Source: Xylogone sp. PMI_703 (taxonomy: Eukaryota; Ascomycota; Leotiomycetes). Taken from it: a stretch of DNA of 64,000 bases. Positions 22,640 to 32,479 of this stretch are shown here, piece after piece. A program made the position numbers and the translations under genes. Position 1 is the first letter of the stretch; every line of letters starts with the position of its first letter. The stretch covers positions 1,116,001 to 1,180,000 of the forward strand of contig JAJTUQ010000008.1 of NCBI GenBank assembly GCA_021399445.1. The letters are read 5' to 3'. The notes under the pieces are model-generated. The model was given only the letters and a program-made list of their open reading frames with translations. It searched no databases and had not been told where the DNA came from.

Positions 22640-22699
22640 GGCCCCAACTAAATCGACACCGAGACTCATTAAATCGACACGCAACAACCGATACCGGCA
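22640..22699 (+). repeat. Left terminal inverted repeat of the MULE
   Basis: 60 bp identical in reverse complement to 25079-25138. Within it the 10-mer AAATCGACAC occurs twice, 22 bp apart, which could be paired transposase-binding sites. Confidence 0.95.
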
Positions 22700-22859
22700 T
22701 ACACGGACCATGCGACTACACCCAATTTAGTAAGACACTGTGAGCCCTCCAATGTTCCACTCACCGCAATTATGATTGTCTCTCTCCCACTGTACTTGCA
22801 ATCATTATTGTCATAGTTATCGTTCTCATATTATATTGAAGCTTTAATAGTAACGTGCA

Positions 22860-24983
22860 ATGGCAACTCCTAAGCCTTCTCCCTGTGGCCCTCCACCCCC
22901 AGAAGCTGTTTATACTGACATTTCCACTCTTTTTGCTGCAATTCAATCGCATGCCTGTACGAATGGATATGCTTTCCGTATTCGAAGTTCTAAACCATAT
23001 TACGTTTTGTATGATTGTGATTATAGTAATAATTATGATTTAAGAAGCAAAAAGTCTATTGTTCACCCAAGTAAACAGTGTTCTAAAACTGGAACTAAAA
23101 AGTGTGGATGTGAAATGAGAGTTGTTGTATCTAAAGATGTAATCTCTGGAAATTGGTTACTGATAGTCTTAAATGGATCCCATAATCATCTGGCTTCTAT
23201 AGCCTCAATTGCATATCCAGCGCATAGAATAGGCTCTCTGGACTTAACTATTTGTATTTAAGTCGAATCTTTGTTGAAATCTGGTATTCCTAATTCACAA
23301 ATCCTCAGTACTCTACGTATCAATCACCTTGACGTTCGATTAACCAGTATTGATATTACAAATATCAGTCAATCAATATGGATCTCTAAATTAAGGAATA
23401 GGACACCAATTCAATTACTTCTGTAAATATTATATTAAGTTTAAATTCTGCTTAAATGCTAATAATTCAGGTATAAACTCGAAGAGTATGGCTTTAACCT
23501 GTCTTATTCGATGAATCTTATAAATAACTTCACTTAATTGTTGTTTATCTACCCTAAATCTCTTGAGCTTTGGAAGTAAAATCCTGACATTTTATTGATG
23601 GATTGTATATATAAAACTAACCAATTTAAGTTTCTGCTTCTGAATATTTGTACTATAACAGGAGGGAATAAAGTAGTTCAAGTAGGGCTTGTTTTCTTGT
23701 CAGATGAAACCGAAAAAGTATATAATTAAGTACTCAGTCAGCTCCAAGAGATAATGCAACAACATGAGATTCAGCAGCCATATTCTATTGTAACTGATAA
23801 AGAATTAGCTTTGATCAAAGCTATTGATGCATTATTCTTTAAGTCTTTCCATATCCTTTGTTAGTGGCACGTTAATATGAATATATTGGCCAAAACCAAG
23901 TGATACTTCCCAGCTCTAACCAAAAGGAAAGATAGGATTTGGGAACGTCACCCAGACTTTAAATCATTCTTACAAGCCTGTGTCAATGTCTTTAATTCTA
24001 CGAATGAACGTCAATATACTGATAATCTTGTTGAATTGAAGAAATTCAATCATAACACTATTGATTATGTGATAAATACATAGCTTGTTCCCTGGAAAGA
24101 GAAATTAGTACAATATTAGGTTAACTAACGTCTTCATTTTGGGGTTCTAGTCACCTCCCCTATTGAAAGCTGTCATAGCACTTTGAAGCTATATTTACAG
24201 CGATCTAATAAAGACTTGAATAACGTATTTGAGCAATTAGAACTGTTTTGGAGTACTCAACAGCATAGAATTACAGAGGCAGTAGCTCAAGATCAATTAC
24301 GGCCAAAACATAATATCAATCTTTCAATGTTCACTGAATTGATTGGCCAAATCCATGGTTATGCACTACAGAAGCTTCATTCAGAAGCAAGCAAATTGCC
24401 GAAAAAGGAGGCACCGACTTCAGTATGCGATTGTACGATCCAAGCTTCTATGGGCATCCCTTGTTACCATACAATTTGGGAGAGAATTAAAGATAGAGAG
24501 TCAGTTCGGCTTGAAGATATTCATTCACACTGGAGATATTATCGATCCCCTGATACAGCTCAATTATCTCCGGCAATTCAAGTGCTTGACCTGCTCATAA
24601 TTCGAGGTAAAAGAAGGCCTAAAGGCTTTTTAAATCGGGGGAAAGCACTCTCTGGTTCTAGTACTAAACGTTTACCTTCAGTATTCGAATTGCCTCCTAG
24701 TACAGCTCCCCCAGCTGTAGACTTATCGCTACAGCCAAAAGAACAGTTATATATTACTCCTTCAACTACACAGTTAGCTATAGCACGCTTTAAAAGCGGT
24801 CATAAAGACCAATATGAGCCTGGAACTGTACGTGAACGGAGTTATATGAGAGTACTCTCATCGATCTGGAAAGACAATTATATGGAGCCGTCAGCTAATT
24901 TAGCTGACGAGGTGATGTTGAACGAGACACAAGATTGTATTGAAGTAGAGATCCCGGAGGAGGCTTCTGAATTATCAGTTTAA
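22860..24983 (+). pseudogene. MULE transposase killed by in-frame stops
   Basis: From the ATG at 22860 one frame can be followed for about 708 codons without any shift, broken only by stop codons. The first stop is at 23259-23261 and about a dozen more follow, up to about 24125. Several stops sit where Gln or Arg codons are expected (for example before WHVNMN), as C-to-T changes would produce. The N-terminal Cys-rich FAR1-like DNA-binding region ends at NGSHNH. The catalytic triad can be placed at MDCIYKTN, VTDKELALI and SPIESCHSTL. A SWIM-type zinc finger CDC..CYH lies near 24426-24470. Downstream of 24183 the frame is open to the stop. It would catalyse excision and integration of the element; this copy cannot. 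Confidence 0.9.
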
Positions 24984-25078
24984 GTGATAGTATTATAGGA
25001 TAGCACTGAATCATTATTCTACTTTTGCGACAGTAATAATTTGTATGTGGCCAAGAGTCGCATTGATGCCTGAGGTGG

Positions 25079-25138
25079 TGCCGGTATCGGTTGTTGCGTG
25101 TCGATTTAATGAGTCTCGGTGTCGATTTAGTTGGGGCC
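25079..25138 (-). repeat. Right terminal inverted repeat of the MULE
   Basis: Perfect 60-bp reverse complement of 22640-22699, followed directly by the target duplication TTTATGAG. Confidence 0.95.
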
Positions 25139-25146
25139 TTTATGAG

Positions 25147-26356
25147 CATTACACTAAGGGGCGACGAATTGAATGACCTCGCATAGCAGGGTTCTCCTGT
25201 TTATTTCTAATGAGGTTACAGCTATTCACGGTCCATATGCGCAACCGCAATTGTTCTGACAAATACAAAAGCGATCAGATTTCCCAGTTTGGCAATAAAC
25301 CAATAATAGGCGTAGCGTGTGATGTCATGTATTGTTGCTATGCCTGCCATCATAGTGCGCGAGCATGACGGATCTTTCCCTTTAATTGTACGACTGGAGG
25401 CCCCGAAGAATGGCATGTGAAAGCATAAGGTATTCTGCGACGGTTCGGGTGGTACAAATGGCTTTCAGTGTGTGAAGCATGTGAAAAGGCTTATTTTGTG
25501 CCTATCAGACACGAATAGCACTTGGAGTTTATCTACGGCTCTTATATGAATATTCATGAAGTAAAAGTTATATAAATCGAAATTTTAGGCAATTTTTTAT
25601 TCATAAATTTATCTGGACAGTAGCAACCTTTAGTTCATCGAACGGTTGAACTCTTAGGGGTCAAGGGTTAGGAGGTGGGTAATTCGGTCTAGTGTTGAAC
25701 AGTCCGTATTAACCGCCATGGCTGGACTTTTGGCCCACGCCTCCCGCCACACACTAGTACACTATCCGCCATGTAAATGAGGCTAGAAGATTCTTGTTAG
25801 TATTTCACTTCTCATCTGTAACCAGTATATATGACGGTATAAGAGCACGAATGAGGTCAAATGTGACTTAGGTAAAGTGATTGCGAGGAGAGAGAGGGAT
25901 TCGTAAGTTTGACTTAAGCTATTTACACAATATTCATGTAGTGAGACTATTCACAAAGTATGAAAGCCACCTGATTATTCCTTCACAATAATGTCTTTTT
26001 TTTAGTAGGGTAATCTCAGGAAGTATGCACATTATATGGTTACTTACGATGCCGTTCTGGTAATTGGTGAATTTAGTCACACTATCCCATGTATTAGTTG
26101 ATATAGTAGTCGCCTAATTTTAATTACCAAAGACTTTTGTTAGACATGTCATTTCTCTCCCCAAGAGCTATTCGAGTCGTTATATTGTTAGTCTATGCGG
26201 TCCTTGCCCTTACTGACAATAAAAACCTCCTGGGATCAACGTTTAGTGGGAGATATCGCACCATTTCCCGTCTTGATGTTCTAAAGGTCCTCCAAAAGCT
26301 GTTGTAGGCTCCTCGCTAAGCTCGATGGTCCCACGCAAATATCTCCGACTTCCAAA
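25147..26356. other. Intergenic, no gene seen
   Basis: About 1.2 kb with no convincing frame. A minus-strand frame at 25222-25416 is short and unrecognised. The last part (26220-26356) follows the end of the HET pseudogene frame and may hold more of its degraded 3' end. Confidence 0.4.
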
Positions 26357-28438
26357 CTACACATCTTGCGCAAACATGATTGGCAGGTCAGAGCTTACGG
26401 TAGCTGTAGTTACAAGCTCAATCCTGCCAGTATCATCACTCGGAATTAAAAACGTACCACCAACCAACTCAGTGGCTGTCAAATATGCAACAAGACGGGC
26501 TTCTCCCTTTAGTAGTGCTACAAGCACAAGCGTACCATTTAGTTCTTCTCTGGCTATAAAGACATGGTCCCGTGGAGCATCCCTTGGGCAAATTGCCCAT
26601 ACATACAATCGTTCTGATAGTTCGTGGTGACTTTGAGCGTGATTGCTCATAGTATTCAGAGGAACTCTCATAGGAACTGAGCCAACATACAGATGATACT
26701 CCTGAGACCGCTCTGAAGGGATTCCAGCCAGTGCCTCTCGTATGCAAGCCTAAAGTGGCCGAAATATAGTGGGATTACTGCCAAAGACTAGTACTGCTTT
26801 GTCGAATTCGGCCAAGGTTTTCTCAAGATCACTAAGTACTGTTACACTCTCGACGATAGTACCAACGACTGGTCGTATGGCCACACCATTTCCAATTAAC
26901 GGCTCAACGGAAGCAAACTGGACGGTCGACCTGAGTAAATGGGTTGTGGTATCCGCAATACCAGTAAAGGCTGGAGCTCCTGTGAACCAGGCCTTGTTGG
27001 TATTGTTACACTGACGGTGTTGCCTAGAGTATGTCAGAAATTGCGGATCAGTTTCAGCACATGTGCCGCTCCGGTTGGCTGTGAAGTTGTATACTCTAAT
27101 ACCTCGCTGGCGGAGAGCCTTCAAGACCTTTTGCAACGCAACGGCGAGAGTGTCGTATTCACAGTAGTCGTATTGTATATTGCACATAGAGGCCCAGCAG
27201 GCGACCAAGTCAGCTTCGAATCGAGTCTCCCTTTCATGGGCCGCAAAAGCATCCAGCATGAGGCTGAGTCTTTTGGCGAAAGGAACTCCGTCCTTATGAG
27301 GGCCTCGTCCGATGCGTAAGCCTAAAATTTGATCTATGCCGAAGAGACTTGGAGCAAGATTCTGGGCATGTCGCTGGACTGCGTCGATTTCATTGTATGA
27401 TAAGTACAAGTCCTCATACGGGAAAATACGCTTGATAGCTTCCATTTTGGGCGGCAGTTCTCCAGCGGTGTAAGGTAGGTCGATATTTGAATAACTTCTA
27501 TTCGTAATTTGTTATATCAAAATCAGTATGGCAGCATCCAGGACTAGAGTTTTTATCCCAGAAACATACTGGCCAGGTCTGCTTTCGCAGGCAACTTCGA
27601 TATGTCGTCCCAATGCCCATTCCTGAAAAGTCCATGCTCTCCGCCAGTAGGTCCACCGATACAGATCCTTCTCAAAGCTTGATATAGCAGCAAAGAAAGT
27701 TGTACACATTGTGCTCATCCAGGAGTCCTCCACAGCATTACGGGATTCGATGATTCCCATTGATACTGCTGAGAGAAAGTCCAACATATCAAACGCGTCT
27801 CCGTCTGAGGCGGGAAGCAGTACTGCTACGCAATCCGCCTTGTCATAGATCGATCCCATTGCAGCCATTTGCTGCTGCTTGTCGTTGGCATCTGATTGGT
27901 CGATAGAAAGCGTATCGAGCCAAACATTCGTATCTGCACCTGATAGTGTCATGATGTGATTAAATTTAGCACAACTCTCGATTTGCATCTTCGTTGCAGA
28001 CCCACACTGGCGACAGATGGCCAAGAACCCTGAAGGTTTGCCCCAGACATAAGATATAGCTTTGTAACGAACTCCTGTCGGTATTCCGGCTATTATTGTC
28101 ACGCTATCACCAGTACTGAGCTCGTACTTGTAGGCCCCTGCGCAGGATCGACATGCACGGAAGGCGATCGGTGCGTTCAAAGTGCTTGAATCCGGAAATG
28201 GGACCAAAAATCGAGAAGAACAGTCCAAGGAATCGCCTGATTGTCTCATTCTGTCTTTGACGAGTTTCGGCCTCTTCGAAACAAAATCGGACGATGTTGG
28301 ATTGCGGCAGAAGGACGGCGCGTAATCAAGATCGATTCCCGGTTCCCAAGGCTGAGTCCCCATAACTGTCTGTCGCAGAGTCGGTTGTCGGGACTCTGGC
28401 TGGCGTACATCTGAAGGGGTTATTGTGGGAAACTCCAT
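26357..28438 (-). pseudogene. HET-domain protein with two in-frame stops
   Basis: One minus-strand frame runs from the ATG at 28438 (MEFPTITPSD) to the stop at 26357, broken by TAA at 27512-27514 and TAG at 26750-26752. No frameshift is needed. HET motifs are intact: YKAISYVWGKPSG, NVWLDTLSIDQSD and YWRRAWTFQEWALG. The C-terminal half (LSLMLDAFAAHERETRFEAD, CWASMCNIQYDY, AWFTGAPAFTG) is the conserved region of a large HET subfamily. The first stop could alternatively be spliced out: a 72-nt candidate intron has a strong GTATGT donor and an ACTGAT branch site. It would however remove residues that look conserved, so a genuine nonsense mutation is more likely. The second stop has no such escape. 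Confidence 0.8.
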
Positions 28439-28827
28439 AGAGACTGACAGAGGGGGATGAGATTGATCACAAAATATGATGTGTGTCACGAACACGCAGA
28501 GAAGATAAAATGCGGTTATGTGGATAGAAGAACCTAGAAAAAGGAGAGTAGATGGTCCTTACTTGTCATTCGAAGAGTATGAAGCGGGATCATTGAATGT
28601 ACAAACGAGACTCACATGCAATAGGCCGAAATCATGTGGAATATTCCCATGTGAAGTCAGCTGTGGCATATGCGAAGGCCTAAATCCTCATTTCCATGCG
28701 AACGATTACTACATCACGGGACAAGCTAATGCCAAGACATCACATGATAAGCTTCAACCAGGAGCGATTTTTAATACTTACTCCTCAAAATTAGTAAAGG
28801 ATAGTTAAGTCTACTAGGGTACTCAGA
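28439..28827. other. 5' flank of the HET pseudogene
   Basis: Normal-composition DNA upstream of the HET pseudogene, likely its former promoter. A plus-strand frame (28518-28808) is present but unrecognised. A repeat motif and AT-rich DNA begin at 28828. Confidence 0.35.
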
Positions 28828-28868
28828 TTAGACACCTTAACCGTCTATAGACAGGTGCTCTTAGCCTT
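28828..28868. repeat. Transition-mutated copy of the hairpin motif also at 45169
   Basis: This 41-bp stretch aligns with 45169-45210. The differences are nearly all transitions plus one missing base, for example CCGTCTATAGACAGG here against CCGTCCATAGACGGG there. It marks the left edge of an AT-rich block. Confidence 0.65.
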
Positions 28869-28900
28869 AAGAGTAATTAATTTTAATAATAATAGAATTA

Positions 28901-28967
28901 TGTTATGAATCAATCAGGATATATATAAATGATTAAGCGATTATTCGGATTCTGGTTATATAATAGT
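28901..28967. repeat. 67-bp direct repeat, copy A
   Basis: Starts TGTTATGAATCAATCAGG. It is the more AT-rich, more mutated member of the pair with 29194-29260. Confidence 0.75.
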
Positions 28968-29193
28968 ATAATTATCATCGTGATCCTAGGAATTATAAGG
29001 TCTTAAGAACGGTTAGCTTTAAGGAAGTTTGGTTATAGGACTATTAGGTTCCTAGGAGTCAGTTTCTAGGAATGAGGGACTTTTAGGAGCTAAACGTTCT
29101 TAGGAATAATCATATAATAGACCTTAAAACTTTAAGGTTTAAGGGTTTATAAAGAGGACTTTAAGACTTTAAGATTTAAAGGTTTTATAAGAA

Positions 29194-29260
29194 TGTTATG
29201 AACCAACCAGGACATATATAGATGACTAAGCAATTGCTCAGATCCCGGTTGTATAACAGT
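29194..29260. repeat. 67-bp direct repeat, copy B
   Basis: Starts TGTTATGAACCAACCAGG. It keeps C/G where copy A has T/A, so it is closer to the ancestral sequence. Confidence 0.75.
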
Positions 29261-29494
29261 CTACCTAAAATCGTAGAACTGAAAATAATTTGTTATTAAT
29301 ACTAAATTTTAGGAAGCTGATCTTGAGAAATACACTAGCTATGGTAAAACTTGATATAACTCTAACATCTAACCTTATTACCTATTTTCTATTAGTTTAG
29401 TCTAGACATATATATAGTAATTACATAGTCAGTCATATAAAAGAACACTTTCCATTATATTATATCTAATTATTCCTCACTATATCATTGAAAA

Positions 29495-30417
29495 ATGTAT
29501 AACTCTTTCTTCAAAGATTTTATCCACTCCTTTGTACGAGATGTTGATCACCTCTCGTCGGGGAGTTTGCGTTTTCGGTTTTAGCTGCTTCTCCGGATCT
29601 GAAAATCGCTCGTCAGAGATTATCTGTGTTCTTTAAATCTAGACCATGGATGAAATGTCCCCCTGAGAAGCTAGCCATGATCATCTCAACATGCTGCCTC
29701 CCCTCTTTCATGTACTATGCTGCAGTACCTTTAACCCTCGACCAGAGAGTCTTACTGGCACAATCAATGGTGTATTACTATTTTGCAGACGATGATGCAG
29801 TAGAAGACTCTGAATGTGCACGAGACTTTGTTGCATATATGCACGAAAATGCTATGTTATTGGGTGGCATATTTGAAAAATAGCTTCAATGGGACGTCTA
29901 TTGCTACCTCGATACATTAACTGTCGAGCGTTTAGTGGAATCATCCACTATTGAGCAGCAGTCTATTACACCGGAGTTTGCAGTGGAGGACTTTCGACGA
30001 CGGTCTGCTACGGTGGGGATCTGGGCTAGACTTCCGTTTTACGGTATAGAGTGGAGTTTTGAGGCCGAGATGATGGTTCCATTGTTGGAGCGATTTATAT
30101 GGATGGTTAACGATGTGATGAGCTACTATAAGGAGAGAGTTGTAGGCGATGAAAGTTTCACCTATATAGGATGGTGGGCTCGTATGCGCCGTGTCAATGA
30201 AGAGCTTCAATTACAAAGCGAGGGATTGCAAGTATTAGAAGACATTCACAAAATGCTTGATATGAGCGGTGAGAATGAAGAGCTAAATAAGAGAGTAAGA
30301 GGCTTTGTCTCTGGATATGTTTGGTGGCATGTAGTCTCACCTAGGTATAAACTGGATAAACTCTTCAGGACAGAGCTGCAGGATATATATTCAAAGGGAT
30401 ATAATTATACACTTTAA
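29495..30417 (+). pseudogene. Sesquiterpene-synthase-like class I terpene cyclase, disrupted
   Basis: A class I terpene synthase, which ionises a prenyl diphosphate (farnesyl diphosphate for most fungal enzymes of this size) and cyclises it. The Mg-binding Asp-rich motif is seen as FADDDAVED, and the NSE triad as NDVMSYYKE (30109-30135). Two lesions exist. After the ATG at 29495 the frame MYNSFFKDF..VDHLSSG is joined to the rest only if one G is added to the GGGG run at 29560-29563. In addition, a TAG at 29881-29883 interrupts the frame 76 codons before the NSE motif. The C-terminal end (WWHVVSPRYKLD) is open to the stop at 30417. The product cannot be predicted. It converges on the P450 fragment with 49 bp between them. 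Confidence 0.82.
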
Positions 30418-30466
30418 TAAATGGATGCATTACACTAGAAATCGAATATCATATACCTTAGACTAT

Positions 30467-31027
30467 TTAAGTTTCAGCAAGATTGAGATCAGATACACTC
30501 GAAAAATGACGGTATGCATCATTCAAAATTTTCTCAATCCCCTCCATTGCCTTGTATTCTCTCATCATAACCTCTCGCTCAGCAGGCGAACGGACCCGAA
30601 GGGTAGCTCTGAACGGCATAGGTTTCAACACAGCTCCGTTCTGCCTCAAAAGGTCAGGATCAATAGTCACCGGTTGACTACAATCATCAATCGCATGCTC
30701 AAAGTTAAATGCCCAGAGCAAGCGTGGAACCATAGTTTCTAGGGACATGCGAGCAAAATATTGTCCTGGACATGCCCTCCGTCCATAGCCAAAGCTTCCA
30801 GATGGTAGGTCAGATCGTTCGATCCATCGTTCTGGCTTGAATTGCGTAGGATCGTTGTAAAGATCTAGGTCTAAGGACATTGACCAAACGTTAACCATAA
30901 CAATGGAGTCCTTAAGGATGTGAAAATTCATATATGTATTATCTTCAGTGTTACTATGAGGTACTCCATCTGCGGTGATAAGCCGCCAACGTAAAACTTC
31001 TTGAATAAATGCTTTTACATAAGGCAT
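30467..31027 (-). pseudogene. Cytochrome P450, C-terminal half only
   Basis: A fragment of a haem monooxygenase. Visible motifs in order: EVLR (the ExxR K-helix motif, residues 10-13), FKPERW (residues 63-68), and the haem loop FGYGRRACPGQ with Cys86. The C-terminus continues normally to the stop at 30467. Everything before the K-helix, including the membrane anchor and I-helix, is missing: upstream of 31027 the sequence turns into AT-rich DNA. The ATG at 31027 is simply a conserved internal Met-Pro-Tyr and not a real start. It probably oxidised the terpene made by the adjacent cyclase; that is inference from position. Confidence 0.85.
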
Positions 31028-31467
31028 TTCTAGTATATGCTTAGACGCAAAAAAATAACGTAATTACACATCAAAATAACTTATAACAGCTTAATCAGTA
31101 AGGTATAACACTTTTATTAACAATAATAAGACATTATACTAAAACTTCATAATATGTTATTTATAACTTACTTAAAGTTAAATAAGTATTATAAAGATTA
31201 TATTTATTAGTTATATTAATTTTAAAGCTTATACAAGTTATAATTAAGATATAAAAGTTAAATTAATGAAAAATTTCTTAAAAAGGTAAAATAAAAATAA
31301 GACATTATATGACTCAAAAGTAAGATATTATATAATTTTAAATTTTAAATAATTTAATTATAATAATTAAGTAATGTCCTCTTACAGGCGGTGTACTGGA
31401 TTTTCTCACTTACCTTACATGCTTAATGTCTTACATATGAGGTTATTATAGTATTATAATAATTATA
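31028..31467. other. AT-rich block where two genes were truncated
   Basis: 440 bp of very AT-rich DNA lying between the 5'-truncated P450 (minus) and the 5'-truncated dehydrogenase (plus). Neither gene's missing half is detectable inside it. It looks like the mutated residue of an insertion or deletion junction. Confidence 0.6.
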
Positions 31468-32236
31468 ATGGTGACCACTCTACCCCTGAATGCTAGTCTT
31501 TTAGTAATAAACTTCACAATCGTCTTTGCTACCGGGCACGAGAAGATTATACAGGTTAATTACATTAGTACAATGTTGTTAACCGTGCTTTTACTAACTG
31601 TCCTGAAGAGTAAGCCCAGAGGCTTACCTCCACCGCGACTTACCCTTGCCAACTCGGTCACAGCCCATCTTTGCAAGTTTTTTAACAGAACTAAGCGGCT
31701 AATGTTATCCTCTTTCAATGACACTTCTATTACGCCGTGGGATCCGGAAAAGAGATACAGCGTGTCAAAGCTTCTATGCCAGTTTTTCATCGTTAAACTA
31801 ACTGAGATCGTTAGCCCTGACGATGTCATCATTAATATGGTAGATCCAGGACTCATTAAAGGCACCGGTCTATCTCGAGATGCCAATGGGGGGACAGCTG
31901 TAGCTGCGAAAATTTTCTTTACAGTGGCAAGAAGGCTGCTAAATAAGGGCGCTACCACATATATCAACGCCGCTGTGGGACACGGTAAGGAATCTCATGG
32001 TTGCTTCATTATGAATTGCAAGCTTGCCCCGTAAGTCATCAATGAGCATGCTGTTATATATATTTTGGGGCATTGTACTGACTAGTTTCATCTTTAGACT
32101 CGCTAGGTTGTTCTACACTGATGGTGAGGTATTAACGGACCTGATATGGACGGAGACACTTCGAGAACTCAGTTTTGCTAGTGTTGAACAAATTATTACT
32201 TCTAAGGGATCTTTACAGGGGGCATGTTATACATAG
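31468..32236 (+). pseudogene. Short-chain dehydrogenase/reductase, 5'-truncated
   Basis: The C-terminal two-thirds of an NAD(P)-dependent SDR. The strand-4 to strand-5 region begins at PLNASLL and HEKIIQVNY. The catalytic YxxxK is YSVSK, and VDPGLIKGTGL is the usual loop after it. The N-terminal TGxxxGxG cofactor motif is absent; the family-like sequence starts abruptly at about 31480, next to AT-rich DNA. An intron at 32031-32097 (GTAAGT..TACTGAC..TAG, 67 nt) is intact and joins GCFIMNCKLAP to LARLFYTDG in frame, ending with SFASVEQIIT. So the surviving exons have not decayed much since the truncation. Confidence 0.8.
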
Positions 32237-32479
32237 AAGGTGTTGATGTAAAGCCCCGTCATCGTGGACTACCTGAAGCCAATCTTTTTAAGAAGCTTAT
32301 AACGTTTTGAATTTGATAAAGCTCTCTCGCTCCTTAAACATGATTTATCTCCCTGAAATTGTTCACACGCTCTTTCACGCTTATTAATGTGCTGTTCTCT
32401 GTCATTGTTTTCCGTCATATCATCTAACGCTTAGAGTTGGTCACACAAAGCCTGAGACCTTGAATGATCATGTTCAAGG
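32237..32479. other. Short gap downstream of the SDR fragment
   Basis: No gene recognised. Composition is intermediate; it may hold more of the mutated 3' end of the minus-strand HET-TPR pseudogene. Confidence 0.3.

Larger units (their letters stand above)
22640..25138 (+). mobile_element. Complete Mutator-like DNA transposon (MULE)
   Basis: A 2499-bp element. It begins GGCCCCAACTAAATCGACAC and ends with the exact reverse complement; the inverted repeats are perfect over 60 bp. An 8-bp target duplication TTTATGAG sits immediately outside both ends (22632-22639 and 25139-25146). Inside is a transposase frame (22860-24983) with Mutator/FAR1-type features. The perfect ends and duplication point to a recent insertion, while the coding region is silenced by nonsense mutations. 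The flanking duplication is not mutated. Confidence 0.95.
28869..29494. other. AT-rich block with a 67-bp repeated segment
   Basis: Degraded repeat DNA. A 67-bp segment starting TGTTATGAA occurs at 28901-28967 and again at 29194-29260, differing only by transitions. The start TG and the spacing suggest LTR fragments, but no internal domain is visible. The 3' part runs into the terpene-synthase pseudogene. Confidence 0.5.

Noticed and set aside
27446..27600. 72-nt intron explaining the TAA in the HET gene at 27512
   Set aside because: The splice signals are good, but the removed stretch aligns in order with a conserved part of the HET subfamily, so a nonsense mutation fits better; kept only as an alternative.
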